DNA of 19,127 nt from Deltaproteobacteria bacterium (GTDB lineage: Bacteria; Desulfobacterota; Desulfomonilia; UBA1062): contig JALNWY010000048.1 of assembly GCA_023230665.1 (NCBI GenBank), forward strand, positions 1 to 19,127. The letters run 5' to 3'. This document shows, in pieces, positions 7,231 to 14,653 of this stretch (within the stretch, counting starts at the first letter, position 1; each line of letters starts with the position of its first letter). Made by a program: the position numbers and the translations under genes. The notes beneath the pieces are model-generated. The model did not search any database, was not told the DNA's origin, and saw only the letters and a program-made list of their open reading frames with translations.

Positions 7231-9084
7231 TCAGTCTATCGCCAGGCTGACCCGGTACACGTGGCAGTCGAGCTCCTGAATCATGCCGCATCCGAGATTC
7301 TCAAAGGCCTTGAGCATCTGCCTGTTGTCTTCCCACACATAGGCCCGCATATGGCTGTAACCCAGATCGCGTCCCACTGAGATCATGCGTCTGAGCAGGA
7401 AGGAGCCGATCCCCTGGTTCTGCCACGAGGGATTCACCATGGCGGCGAACTCGCAGATTTTTCTCGTCCCCCTGCTCTCTTCGGGCGCGATGTGGGCCAC
7501 GGCGATGATCTCGTCCTGCCTGCCCTGCCCGTTCTGGATCACCAGCGCCATGGAACTGGTGTAGTCAACAGTCACCAGGTCCTGGGCCTGTTTGTGGTGA
7601 AGGGACGAGACGTGCATCAGAAACCGGTGGAACCGGTCGTCCCTGCTCATGGCGTAGAACAGGTTCTGCACCGCGCGTTCATCCGTGACCTTGACGGGCC
7701 TGACGAGCAGACCTTTGTCCCGGATCAGGCACAGGCCCTCGTAGGAGCCGGGGTAGTCGGCCCCCTCGGGCGGGAGGGCCTGGTCTTCGTAGATATAATT
7801 CATGCGTTTGGCCTCGTCCAGAAGCCACTGCCTGAACCTGGGATGCGCAATGGTGATGAGCGCGAGGGCCCGCTCCCGGATCGACTTGCCGAACAGGTTG
7901 ACGCTGCCGTATTCGGTGACCACGTAATTGACGTCGGACTGGGTGGTGACAATGCCGATCTTGCGGTCGATGAACTCGGGCACGATGCGTGAAAGGCTGC
8001 CGTCCCTCGATGTGGATCGCAGAGCGATGATTCCTTTGCCCCCAGGTGAGAACATGGCGGTCCGGTTGAACACGGCATGGCCCAGGGCCCCGAAGTATCC
8101 CATCTGGTCTCCCATGCCCACGCACGACTGTCCGGTCAGGTCGATCTCGATGGCGCCGTTGATTGCAGTGAACTTTTCCCGCGAGAGGATGGCTGCGGGC
8201 GAGATGATGTCGGAAAGGTCCCTCATCTCCACCATTGAATTGCGGCCCACGAAGCCGAATACCCGTTCGCTGCCGATGCACAGGCTCGCGGTGATCGGGG
8301 CATCCCGGCCGCCGGCGGCAGATCGGGAAATCGCCCCGGAGACGGCAAGGTCCACCACGGAATCGGTGACAATCTCGGAGTGGATGCGCAAATCCTTTTT
8401 CCCCTTCAAGAACATCAGGGCCGCATCCGGTATTCTTCCGAATCCGATCTGGATGGTGGCGCCGTCTTCAATGAGACGGCCGATGTTCTTTCCCACCTGC
8501 ATCACCTCGGGGTCGGATTCCTGGATCGGGTAGCTCACCAGGGGTTCATCGAATTCCACGAGGTAATCCACATCCTTCACATGAACCAGCGAATCCCCGC
8601 CTGTGACGGGCATGTACCGGTTGATCTGCGCGACGACCATATCCGCCTTTTCGATGATCGACTTCATGATGTCCACGGTGACACCAAGGCTCATAAAGCC
8701 CTTTGCATCGGGCGGGCTGAGCTGGATCAGCGCAGTGTTGATGGTGATGTAGCCTTCCGCGAACAGCTTGTACTTGCCGAGCGACGACATGGGCAGGTGA
8801 TCTGCCCGGCCGTCGGCAAAGGCCGAGGTCAAGTTCGGCGAGATAAAAAACGACTGAATGCGGAAACGCGAGCCGTATTCGCCTCCGAAATCAGAGTAGG
8901 CGCTCAAGGGAACCGAGGTATAGACCTGGACATCGCAGAGCTTCATATTCTCAAGGATGAGATGTTTGACCAGGTGCTGGGGCTCGCCGCAGCCTGATTC
9001 GACATACACGCACGAGCCCGAAGAGACAACCCCCTTCAGATCGGAAACCGTGGCTGTTTTCTCTTCGTACTCGGTTCTCCACAT
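7231..9084 (-). CDS. Acetyl-CoA hydrolase/CoA-transferase fused to a GNAT acetyltransferase domain
   Basis: Residues 1 to about 445 form a family I CoA-transferase of the 4-hydroxybutyrate/acetate type, moving CoA between acyl-CoA and carboxylates. The IHSE motif places the probable catalytic glutamate at E237, close to E238 described for 4-hydroxybutyrate CoA-transferase. Residues about 459-613 are a GNAT domain with the acetyl-CoA loop QNQGIG (555-560). The 617-residue form starting at 9084 is chosen because GGAGG lies 11 nt upstream and MWRTEYEEK resembles family N-termini. An in-frame ATG at 9117 overlaps the stop of the upstream flavodoxin gene (TGATG) and is possible. The substrate cannot be read from sequence. 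The fusion suggests that CoA-thioester metabolism is linked to acetylation of a protein or small molecule; that is inference. Confidence 0.88.
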   Translation of the reverse strand: MWRTEYEEKTATVSDLKGVVSSGSCVYVESGCGEPQHLVKHLILENMKLCDVQVYTSVPLSAYSDFGGEYGSRFRIQSFFISPNLTSAFADGRADHLPMSSLGKYKLFAEGYITINTALIQLSPPDAKGFMSLGVTVDIMKSIIEKADMVVAQINRYMPVTGGDSLVHVKDVDYLVEFDEPLVSYPIQESDPEVMQVGKNIGRLIEDGATIQIGFGRIPDAALMFLKGKKDLRIHSEIVTDSVVDLAVSGAISRSAAGGRDAPITASLCIGSERVFGFVGRNSMVEMRDLSDIISPAAILSREKFTAINGAIEIDLTGQSCVGMGDQMGYFGALGHAVFNRTAMFSPGGKGIIALRSTSRDGSLSRIVPEFIDRKIGIVTTQSDVNYVVTEYGSVNLFGKSIRERALALITIAHPRFRQWLLDEAKRMNYIYEDQALPPEGADYPGSYEGLCLIRDKGLLVRPVKVTDERAVQNLFYAMSRDDRFHRFLMHVSSLHHKQAQDLVTVDYTSSMALVIQNGQGRQDEIIAVAHIAPEESRGTRKICEFAAMVNPSWQNQGIGSFLLRRMISVGRDLGYSHMRAYVWEDNRQMLKAFENLGCGMIQELDCHVYRVSLAID

Positions 9085-9116
9085 TGCCGGACTTTCCTCC
9101 AGGATTTTCATGTTCA

Positions 9117-9572
9117 TCAATAGATGCCGGCGCTCACGCCGGCGGCAATGGTCTGCCCCATCAGACGGCAGGCATCGAGGACCTCGGGCGTGATCTTTCC
9201 CTTTACCACGATGGGTTCATAGACCTTCCTGAATTGGTACCCGATGCAGATGCGCTCGATGTTTCTCAAAGCCCCGGAGCCGTCGTTGCCCGCATTCACG
9301 AATACAGTATAGGGTTTCCGGAACACCTTACCCCGCGCCGCTTCATAGGTCCGGTCGAAGAAGTCTTTGACCGCGCCCGAGAGGTAGCCGAAGTACTCGG
9401 GTGAACCGATCACGATCCCGCCGCAGGCAAGCAAGTCGTCGAGGCCTGCTTCGAGCGCGTCTTTGAGGTTCGCGCCGGCCCCCTCGATGGAGTTGACGCC
9501 ATCTGCTACCGCCCTGGCCATCTTCCTGTTGTTCCCCCCTTGTGAATGGTACAAAACAAGTATTGTGGTCAT
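9117..9572 (-). CDS. Flavodoxin / NAD(P)H-dependent FMN reductase-like protein
   Basis: A 151-residue flavodoxin-fold protein predicted to bind FMN and shuttle electrons in the cytoplasm. The phosphate loop LYHSQGGNNRKMA is at about residues 7-19. The segment GSPEYFGYLSGAVKDFFDRT (from about residue 56) is typical of WrbA/FMN-reductase-like members, and NAGNDGSGA lies near residue 93. AGGAAG lies upstream of the ATG at 9572. The CoA-transferase fusion follows directly on the same strand, so the two are almost certainly co-transcribed. The redox partner is unknown. Confidence 0.85.
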   Translation of the reverse strand: MTTILVLYHSQGGNNRKMARAVADGVNSIEGAGANLKDALEAGLDDLLACGGIVIGSPEYFGYLSGAVKDFFDRTYEAARGKVFRKPYTVFVNAGNDGSGALRNIERICIGYQFRKVYEPIVVKGKITPEVLDACRLMGQTIAAGVSAGIY

Positions 9573-9622
9573 ATCGTCACTTCCTATTGTTTTTGTGAAT
9601 TCTTCTTTGGATGCAACATGGC

Positions 9623-9652
9623 ATTATCCCACAGCCTCTGCAGATAAATCAA
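9623..9652 (-). promoter_or_regulatory. Predicted promoter of the flavodoxin/CoA-transferase operon
   Basis: On the minus strand, TTGATT (9647-9652), an 18-bp spacer and GATAAT (9623-9628), giving a leader of about 45 nt. An exact 8-bp direct repeat, CAATGGAC on the plus strand (9650-9657 and 9670-9677), starts inside the -35 and recurs 20 bp upstream, as expected for an activator bound on one helical face. Confidence 0.45.
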
Positions 9653-9868
9653 TGGACGGTGAAATTCCCCAATGGACATTCCCATGGAAAGGGAAAGGTT
9701 TTCTCCTCGACAAACAACGCTGCTGCCGTAACCCCCTGTAGCCTGAGGATCATTCCCGGCATCCGGCCGGCATCGATCAGTGCCTTCCCGGTTCGTTTTT
9801 ATGTAAAAAGCAGATCCGTCAGTCCCCCCCCACCCCACCACCCCTGAAATATCCTTTGCATTTCGATA

Positions 9869-9896
9869 TTGCCCTTGCCCCCTCGACTGGAATAAT
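9869..9896 (+). promoter_or_regulatory. Weak candidate promoter for the anion permease
   Basis: TTGCCC (9869-9874), a 16-bp spacer and AATAAT (9891-9896). The predicted start falls at about 9903, only a couple of bases before the ATG at 9905. No Shine-Dalgarno sequence precedes that ATG, so a leaderless transcript is possible. Confidence 0.3.
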
Positions 9897-9904
9897 GTGC
9901 TCCC

Positions 9905-11131
9905 ATGGCGCAGGCAGTGGTGACTGTCTTCATCGTGGTGTATATCGGTATGCTGCTGGGAAGACTCCCGCGTCTTCAGCTCGATCGAACCGGAGTGGCC
10001 CTGCTGGGCGCCATTGCGCTTATCGCAGGGGGGGCCCTGAGCCTTGACCAGGCGGCAAGGTCCATCGACCTTTCCACGATCACTCTGTTGTTCGCCTTTA
10101 TGGTGATCTCTGCGCAGCTGCGCCTGGGAGGCTTCTACACCCGGACCGCTGAGGCCGTTACTTCTCTGAAGACCTCCCCTTCCCTGCTCCTGGCTGCGGT
10201 CATACTCCTCACCGGCGTGCTCTCGGCAGTGTTTATGAACGACATTGTATGCCTGGCGCTTCCGCCGGTCCTTATCCAAACCTGCAGGCGCCGCAGGCTC
10301 GACCCGGTACCCTATCTCCTGGCCGTTGCATGCGCAGCAAATGTCGGCTCTGCCGCCACTCTGATCGGAAATCCACAGAACATCCTCATCGGCCAGACCC
10401 TTCGACTTTCCTTTTCCGGCTATCTCGTCATGGCCGGCATCCCCTCGCTCCTGGGCCTGGCGATCATCTGGGCCGTCATCACCTGGCAGTACCGAGCACG
10501 GTGGCGCAACAAAGAAGGCTGCCCGGAGGAGCGTCCCGGTGACCTTCAGCCCTGGAACGGCTGGGAATCATGCAAGGCCCTGTTTATCGCCGGACTGCTC
10601 TTCGTCATCTTCCTCTTCACCGGCCTGCCGAGAGACATCTCAGCGCTTGCTGCGGCAGGACTGCTTCTCATGAGCCGCAAGCTGCATTCCCGCACCATGC
10701 TGGGCCTGGTTGACTGGCAGGTCCTGGTGCTCTTCTGCGGCCTCTTCATCGTGAATCACGCCCTTGCACAGACCGGTGTGCCTGAACTGGTGATGAGCGA
10801 GCTGCTCGGGCATGGGATCGATCCGGCACATCCCGGATGGCTCTTTTCCATAACAATCCTGCTCAGCAACGCAGTATCCAATGTTCCCGCTACCATGCTC
10901 CTGCTGCCCGTTGCGAGCCATCCCCTCGCCGGACCTGTACTGGCGCTGAGCAGCACCTTTGCAGGCAACCTGCTCATCGTGGGCAGCATCGCGAACATCA
11001 TCGTGGTGGAATCCGCGGCTGCTCACGGCATTCGCATAAGCTGGCGCAATCATGCTCCCACAGGCGCTGTCGTCACAGCCCTGACCTTGGCTGCCGCAGC
11101 CCTTACCCTGTGGCTCTGGCCCTGCACATAA
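9905..11131 (+). CDS. SLC13/ArsB-NhaD-type anion permease
   Basis: A polytopic inner-membrane transporter of the ion-transporter superfamily, with about 10 hydrophobic segments in two homologous halves. First-half signatures are SAVFMNDIVCLALPP (about residues 107-121) and AANVGSAATLIGNPQNILIG (about 144-163). The second half has the matching LLSNAVSNVPATMLLLP and a glycine-rich AGNLLIVGSIANIIVVE. Such proteins move dicarboxylates, sulfate, arsenite or sodium/protons; nothing here decides the substrate. At 408 residues it is slightly short but complete. The ATG at 9905 has no clear ribosome binding site. It is divergent from the flavodoxin/CoA-transferase pair. Confidence 0.85.
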   Translation: MAQAVVTVFIVVYIGMLLGRLPRLQLDRTGVALLGAIALIAGGALSLDQAARSIDLSTITLLFAFMVISAQLRLGGFYTRTAEAVTSLKTSPSLLLAAVILLTGVLSAVFMNDIVCLALPPVLIQTCRRRRLDPVPYLLAVACAANVGSAATLIGNPQNILIGQTLRLSFSGYLVMAGIPSLLGLAIIWAVITWQYRARWRNKEGCPEERPGDLQPWNGWESCKALFIAGLLFVIFLFTGLPRDISALAAAGLLLMSRKLHSRTMLGLVDWQVLVLFCGLFIVNHALAQTGVPELVMSELLGHGIDPAHPGWLFSITILLSNAVSNVPATMLLLPVASHPLAGPVLALSSTFAGNLLIVGSIANIIVVESAAAHGIRISWRNHAPTGAVVTALTLAAAALTLWLWPCT

Positions 11132-11170
11132 GGCGACACCCGCGATCCGAAAGGCTCTCTCGCAGGCTTT

Positions 11171-11187
11171 ATGCTGCTTTTTTTGTC
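11171..11187 (+). terminator. Possible weak terminator after the permease
   Basis: GCAG (11172-11175 region) can pair with CTGC just before a run of seven thymines. The stem is only 4 bp, so this is a marginal call supported mainly by the thymine tract and by the new promoter that follows immediately. Confidence 0.3.
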
Positions 11188-11247
11188 TTGACATTCCGGT
11201 GGAATATGGTAGTGTTCCTGAACAAAATAGAATATTGTTCATGAAAT
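11188..11247 (+). promoter_or_regulatory. Helicase promoter with two operator-like palindromes
   Basis: TTGACA (11188-11193), a 16-bp spacer and TAGTGT (11210-11215). The palindrome TGTTC-CT-GAACA (11213-11224) overlaps the -10 and start site. A second, partial copy TGTTCATGAAAT (11236-11247) begins 23 bp later, about two helical turns. This layout is typical of a repressor operator. The regulator is unknown. Confidence 0.5.
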
Positions 11248-11297
11248 CAGGTACAATTTGCCGATACAAACTTAACATTTCCTCCCAAGGAGTCTGA

Positions 11298-12509
11298 ATG
11301 CAATTTACGGAATTACCGCTTGACGAACGGATTCTGCTCGGAATCCGCGACGCCGGCTTCACCGAATGCACACCGGTACAGGAAGCCACCTTCAAACACA
11401 GTCTGAACGGAACCGACGTGTGCGCCCAGTCCCAGACCGGGACCGGAAAGACTGCAGCGTTTCTCATCACCATCTTCCGAAACCTGCGCCATCTCAAGGC
11501 AAAGAAGGCCCTCATCATCGTTCCCACCCGTGAGCTCGCCACCCAGGTGGAAAAAGAGGCAAGGCTTCTCGGGGCCCACCTCGACTACAAGGTCGCCTGC
11601 ATCTACGGCGGTGTGGGGTACAAGACCCAGGAGCGGCAGCTCAAAGAGGGCGCGACGATCATCGTGGGCACCCCGGGCAGGCTCCTGGACTTTCACCAGT
11701 CCCGCAGGCTGAATTTCCGGGATGTGGGCATTGTCGTGATCGACGAAGCGGACCGCCTCTTCGACATGGGGTTTATCCCTGATCTGAAGAAGATGCTCCG
11801 CGCCATGCCTCCTGCGGACAAGCGCCAGACCATGCTCTTCAGCGCGACCTTGAGTTTCCTGGTCAAGGAGCTCGCCTGGCGGTTCATGAATGAGCCTGCC
11901 GAGGTCGAGATCGCCCCTCAGCATCTGACCGTGGACACGGTCACCCAGGAGCTCTATCATGTAAGCAATGAAGAGAAATTTCCTCTTCTCCTGGGAGTCC
12001 TGGCACAGGAGCAACCGAAGAACTGCCTGATCTTCACCAACATGAAGCAGACCACGGTCGATATCGCGCGCCGGCTCAAGCGAAACGGGATGGACTGCGA
12101 CTTCATCACCGGCGATCTCCCGCAAAAGGAGCGGCTCAAGGTGATCGAGGGCATCAAGTCGGGCAGGATCCGCCTCCTGGTGGCAACAAATGTAGCCTCC
12201 CGGGGCCTGCACGTGGACGACCTCGATCTGGTCATCAACTACGACCTGCCGGAAGACTGCGAGGACTATGTCCACCGGATCGGCAGGACCGCGCGGGCGG
12301 GCAAGCAGGGAAAGGCCGTGTCACTGGCCTGCGAACGCTTTGTCTATGCCCTGGAGTCGATCGAGAAGTACCTCGGCATGAAGATCCCTGTCATCTGGCC
12401 GGACGAGAGCATGTATGCCCAGGACAAGAGCAGAGCACAGAGACCCTCCCGAGGCCACCGCGGGAGGGTCCGCTCAGGGGAGAAGAAAAGCGCGCATGTC
12501 TCGCGCTAG
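11298..12509 (+). CDS. DEAD-box ATP-dependent RNA helicase, RhlB-like
   Basis: A cytoplasmic ATP-driven RNA helicase of 403 residues with every core motif. These are Q motif CTPVQ (24-28), Walker A AQSQTGTGKT (43-52), PTREL (76-80), GTPGR (124-128), DEAD (149-152), SAT (182-184), the motif V region LLVATNVASRGLH and motif VI HRIGRTARAG (326-335). The stretch NYDLPEDCEDYVHRIGRT and the following SLACE are very close to E. coli RhlB, the degradosome helicase. Motif V reads ATN where ATD is usual. The basic tail (about 375-403) probably contacts RNA. AAGGAG precedes the ATG at 11298. The promoter with operator-like palindromes suggests regulated, perhaps cold or stress, expression; that is inference. 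Confidence 0.93.
   Translation: MQFTELPLDERILLGIRDAGFTECTPVQEATFKHSLNGTDVCAQSQTGTGKTAAFLITIFRNLRHLKAKKALIIVPTRELATQVEKEARLLGAHLDYKVACIYGGVGYKTQERQLKEGATIIVGTPGRLLDFHQSRRLNFRDVGIVVIDEADRLFDMGFIPDLKKMLRAMPPADKRQTMLFSATLSFLVKELAWRFMNEPAEVEIAPQHLTVDTVTQELYHVSNEEKFPLLLGVLAQEQPKNCLIFTNMKQTTVDIARRLKRNGMDCDFITGDLPQKERLKVIEGIKSGRIRLLVATNVASRGLHVDDLDLVINYDLPEDCEDYVHRIGRTARAGKQGKAVSLACERFVYALESIEKYLGMKIPVIWPDESMYAQDKSRAQRPSRGHRGRVRSGEKKSAHVSR
12442..12470 (+). other. Perfect 10-bp hairpin inside the helicase 3' end
   Basis: GACCCTCCCG (12442-12451) and CGGGAGGGTC (12461-12470) are exact reverse complements around a 9-nt loop. It lies within the basic C-terminal tail, about 40 bp before the stop codon. 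No thymine tract follows, so it may be an mRNA-stabilising or pausing structure rather than a terminator. Confidence 0.6.
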
Positions 12510-12588
12510 GCGCGCAGTCCCTTTCAGTCCGGTTCCCCCGGCCGGCACCCTGATTTGACCCATGCACCCCGTTGACTTGGGGGAGTAT
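12510..12588. other. Convergent spacer after the helicase
   Basis: Separates the helicase (+) from the transglutaminase-like gene (-). CCCC (about 12568-12571) and GGGG (about 12580-12583) could form a short bidirectional stem. No thymine tract is present. Confidence 0.25.
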
Positions 12589-13242
12589 TCAAGCTTTCAG
12601 AGCGTCCTCTTTCGTGATCCAGGGCCTCTTGTCCGTGCCCACCCTTTTCGACGTCTCGGCCACGATCCAGCCAAAGGGAAGGTCCGCAAAGGCACCGAAC
12701 TTTTCCACATACTCGATGTACGCATCCCCTTTGAGATCCCGGATCGGGAGCACGGCGTCGCTCCGGCCGTCCCAACCGACCACCGGCGCCCCGATCTTTT
12801 GGCACAGGGCTGAGTCGAAGGTCGGGGCGACGCTCACCCAGGTGTTGTCCAGCAGGAGCTGGGTGTATCCGTGGCGGGGAAAGACATTGGTTCCCATGAG
12901 CCTGGCGACCCTCTCCGGAATTTTGTGGTTTCTGATCCGCGCAAAGGCCAGACGCGACGGGATGCCTGAGGCCCGCGCGAGCGCGGCGAGCAGCACCGCC
13001 TTCTGGACGCAGTACCCCTTGCCCCACTCAAGGATACGCGAGGCCCTGAAATCTTCCTTGAAGACCGAGATCATGTAGAGATTGTAGGGGATGGCATCGC
13101 GGACAAAGGTAAAGAGATGAAGCGCCTTTTCGTTCGCCGAGGTACAGCTCCTGGTGAGCTCGCCCGCCTTTGTCACGATCCGTTCATGGTCGCAGTCGAT
13201 GGTGTCTGTGGGGACCAAGTATGATGCTTTCTGATCACTCAT
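12589..13242 (-). CDS. Transglutaminase-like cysteine-protease-fold protein
   Basis: A 217-residue cytoplasmic protein with a bacterial transglutaminase-core domain. The Cys-His-Asp triad is visible: C78 in EWGKGYCVQKAVLLAALAR, H124 in FPRHGYTQLLL and D143 in WVSVAPTFD. Bacterial members are usually peptidases or amidases rather than cross-linking enzymes, so the reaction is open. There is no signal peptide or membrane segment. A GGGAG site precedes the ATG at 13242. It is the last gene of the minus-strand run, 71 nt after the Nudix gene. A possible terminator at 13284-13310 in that gap could reduce its expression relative to the upstream genes. Confidence 0.8.
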   Translation of the reverse strand: MSDQKASYLVPTDTIDCDHERIVTKAGELTRSCTSANEKALHLFTFVRDAIPYNLYMISVFKEDFRASRILEWGKGYCVQKAVLLAALARASGIPSRLAFARIRNHKIPERVARLMGTNVFPRHGYTQLLLDNTWVSVAPTFDSALCQKIGAPVVGWDGRSDAVLPIRDLKGDAYIEYVEKFGAFADLPFGWIVAETSKRVGTDKRPWITKEDALKA

Positions 13243-13283
13243 GTCTGTTCTCCCTCAGGTGATTCCTCCTTTTTCATGCACGT

Positions 13284-13310
13284 AAAAAACCGGGCGCGGC
13301 TGTCCGCCTC
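13284..13310 (-). terminator. Possible intrinsic terminator after the Nudix gene
   Basis: On the minus strand a GC-rich stem (GGCGG pairing with CCGC-CC around ACAG, one bulged G) is followed after a few bases by six thymines (13289-13284). The stem is short and bulged, so it may only attenuate read-through into the transglutaminase-like gene. Confidence 0.35.
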
Positions 13311-13313
13311 CCG

Positions 13314-13811
13314 TCATTTTGAGCAGTTCTCTCCGGAGAGGAGAAACATCCCCCGGTACCGCTCGAGATCCGCAAGCGTCTCGACATGCACGGGAGCCAG
13401 GTTGCCGGGAAACCGGTCGCGGGACCAGAAGCGCACCTGCGTGCCCTCGATCCCGTCTGCGCGCGGAACGCCTTCCCACCGGCGAACGATGAAGGCTACG
13501 GCAAAGCACTGGACCTCGTCTCCGTTGGGATAGGCGAACCGCTGCCCAGGGCCCGAGTACAGGGCCATGGGCTCGGCCGAGACAACCATGAGCCCGGTCT
13601 CCTCGAACACTTCCCGCTTCAGGGCGTCAAGCGCTGTCTCCCCGAGTTCCACAGATCCTCCGGGCAGGCCCCAGCACCCGGTATCGGACCGGTGCTGGAG
13701 GAGTACCCGGCCCTGATCGTCGAGAATCAGTGCGCGCACGCCGGGCACAAAGATGCATCGGCGCCCCACCAGGGATCTGATCATAGTCGCATAGGAATCA
13801 GCCACCTCCAC
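13314..13811 (-). CDS. Nudix hydrolase
   Basis: A cytoplasmic pyrophosphohydrolase cleaving a nucleoside diphosphate linked to another group; the substrate cannot be inferred. The complete Nudix box G-x5-E-x7-REVFEETGL spans residues 52-74. It is preceded by VLLQHRSDTGCWGLPGG, which is typical of the MutT-like group that carries a short N-terminal IRSLVG segment. The length of 165 residues is normal. The GTG at 13811 is used here because GGAGGAGG lies just upstream and the family extends a little beyond the in-frame ATG at 13784. With that start the gene overlaps the end of the MBL gene by 14 bp, so translation is probably coupled. Confidence 0.85.
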   Translation of the reverse strand: MEVADSYATMIRSLVGRRCIFVPGVRALILDDQGRVLLQHRSDTGCWGLPGGSVELGETALDALKREVFEETGLMVVSAEPMALYSGPGQRFAYPNGDEVQCFAVAFIVRRWEGVPRADGIEGTQVRFWSRDRFPGNLAPVHVETLADLERYRGMFLLSGENCSK

Positions 13812-14646
13812 CCTCCTCCAGATCCAGAACCGTTCCGCTGGAAAACGGGAAGCATCTTCCGGGAAACTCGCGGAAGAGACGTCCGGTCGCCTCCAGACCG
13901 GTGCAGTGAGCCGGAAAGAGCTTCGGGACGCCGAATTTCCTGAATGCCTCCACGGTCCTGTCCATGCGCTCTCTCGATGCCGATACGAGGTGCATGCCCC
14001 CCATCACGGCTCGGAAGCGGCTCCGGCCCGAAAGCTTGCCGATATAGCACAGGGTGTTTACCACGCCCGAGTGGGCGCATCCCAGGAGCACCACGAGCCC
14101 GCCAGGGGTATCGATGAAAGCCGCCTGGTCATCGGGCAGCTCGTCCGGGGTCCGGCAATCGGCATCGGCGAAAAAGGGCCCCCCGGTATCCTCGAAATCG
14201 TTCTCGCGCGGGATGTACCCGGTGAGGAAAAACCCGGGCCATACCTCTGTCGGTCCCTCGGTCCACCGGACACGGGGCGATGAGTGCATCATGTCTCTGA
14301 CTCGGGACGGCATCCCGATATCATGCGCCGGCCCGCCGGGTCCCCGGGAGAATTTGTACCCGAGGACTCCTGGATGTGCATAGATGAGCGGAGAGCTCTC
14401 TCCGAGCGGAACATGGACCAGTCCGCCCGTATGGTCGTAGTGTCCGTGGCTCAGGAGCACGGCGCCGGCGCTGTCCAGGCGAATCCCCAAGACTCCTGCA
14501 TTTCGGGCGAGCGCACCTCCCTGGCCGGTGTCGAAGAGAAAGCGCTGCCCGTCCTTTTCGATCCAGACGGACAGTCCGTGCTCTGCGAGGAGGGAGCTGT
14601 CCGCAGCGGTGTTTTCGACCAGGGCGGTGATCCGCAGCCTTCCCAT
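13798..14646 (-). CDS. MBL-fold metallo-hydrolase
   Basis: A 282-residue metallo-beta-lactamase-fold protein. The metal site SHGHYDHTGG gives H67, H69, D71 and H72, with additional ligands likely in GCAHSG and PAHCTG further on. The overall pattern (N-terminal ITALVENTAADSSLLAEHGLS, then FDTGQG) fits the group annotated as dihydropterin ribofuranosyl aminobenzene 5'-phosphate synthase-like, but that name is not evidence of activity. It starts 7 bp after the PLP enzyme stop and overlaps the Nudix gene, so it sits mid-operon. The C-terminus ends in EEGGGG, encoded by a run of GGA/GGT that also contains the Nudix ribosome binding site. Confidence 0.85.
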   Translation of the reverse strand: MGRLRITALVENTAADSSLLAEHGLSVWIEKDGQRFLFDTGQGGALARNAGVLGIRLDSAGAVLLSHGHYDHTGGLVHVPLGESSPLIYAHPGVLGYKFSRGPGGPAHDIGMPSRVRDMMHSSPRVRWTEGPTEVWPGFFLTGYIPRENDFEDTGGPFFADADCRTPDELPDDQAAFIDTPGGLVVLLGCAHSGVVNTLCYIGKLSGRSRFRAVMGGMHLVSASRERMDRTVEAFRKFGVPKLFPAHCTGLEATGRLFREFPGRCFPFSSGTVLDLEEGGGG

Positions 14647-14653
14647 GGCTCGC

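Larger units (their letters stand above)
9573..9904. other. Divergent spacer between flavodoxin and anion permease genes
   Basis: About 330 bp without a credible gene. It holds the minus-strand promoter above, a C-rich tract at 9824-9844 whose minus strand has runs of 4, 4 and 8 guanines (possible G-quadruplex), and a weak plus-strand promoter at 9869-9896. An antisense frame spanning 9584-10279 covers both this spacer and the permease start and looks spurious. Confidence 0.5.

Noticed and set aside
9584..10279. Long minus-strand open frame of 231 codons
   Set aside because: Highly polar low-complexity translation antisense to the permease N-terminus; typical of a GC-rich shadow frame.
11313..12275. 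Minus-strand frame of 320 codons opposite the helicase
   Set aside because: Antisense to a gene with every DEAD-box motif; a shadow frame produced by GC-rich codon use.
13239..13277. Thirteen-codon minus-strand mini-frame whose TGA overlaps the ATG of the transglutaminase-like gene
   Set aside because: The ATGA overlap is suggestive of a coupled leader peptide, but it has no ribosome binding site and is short enough to be chance.
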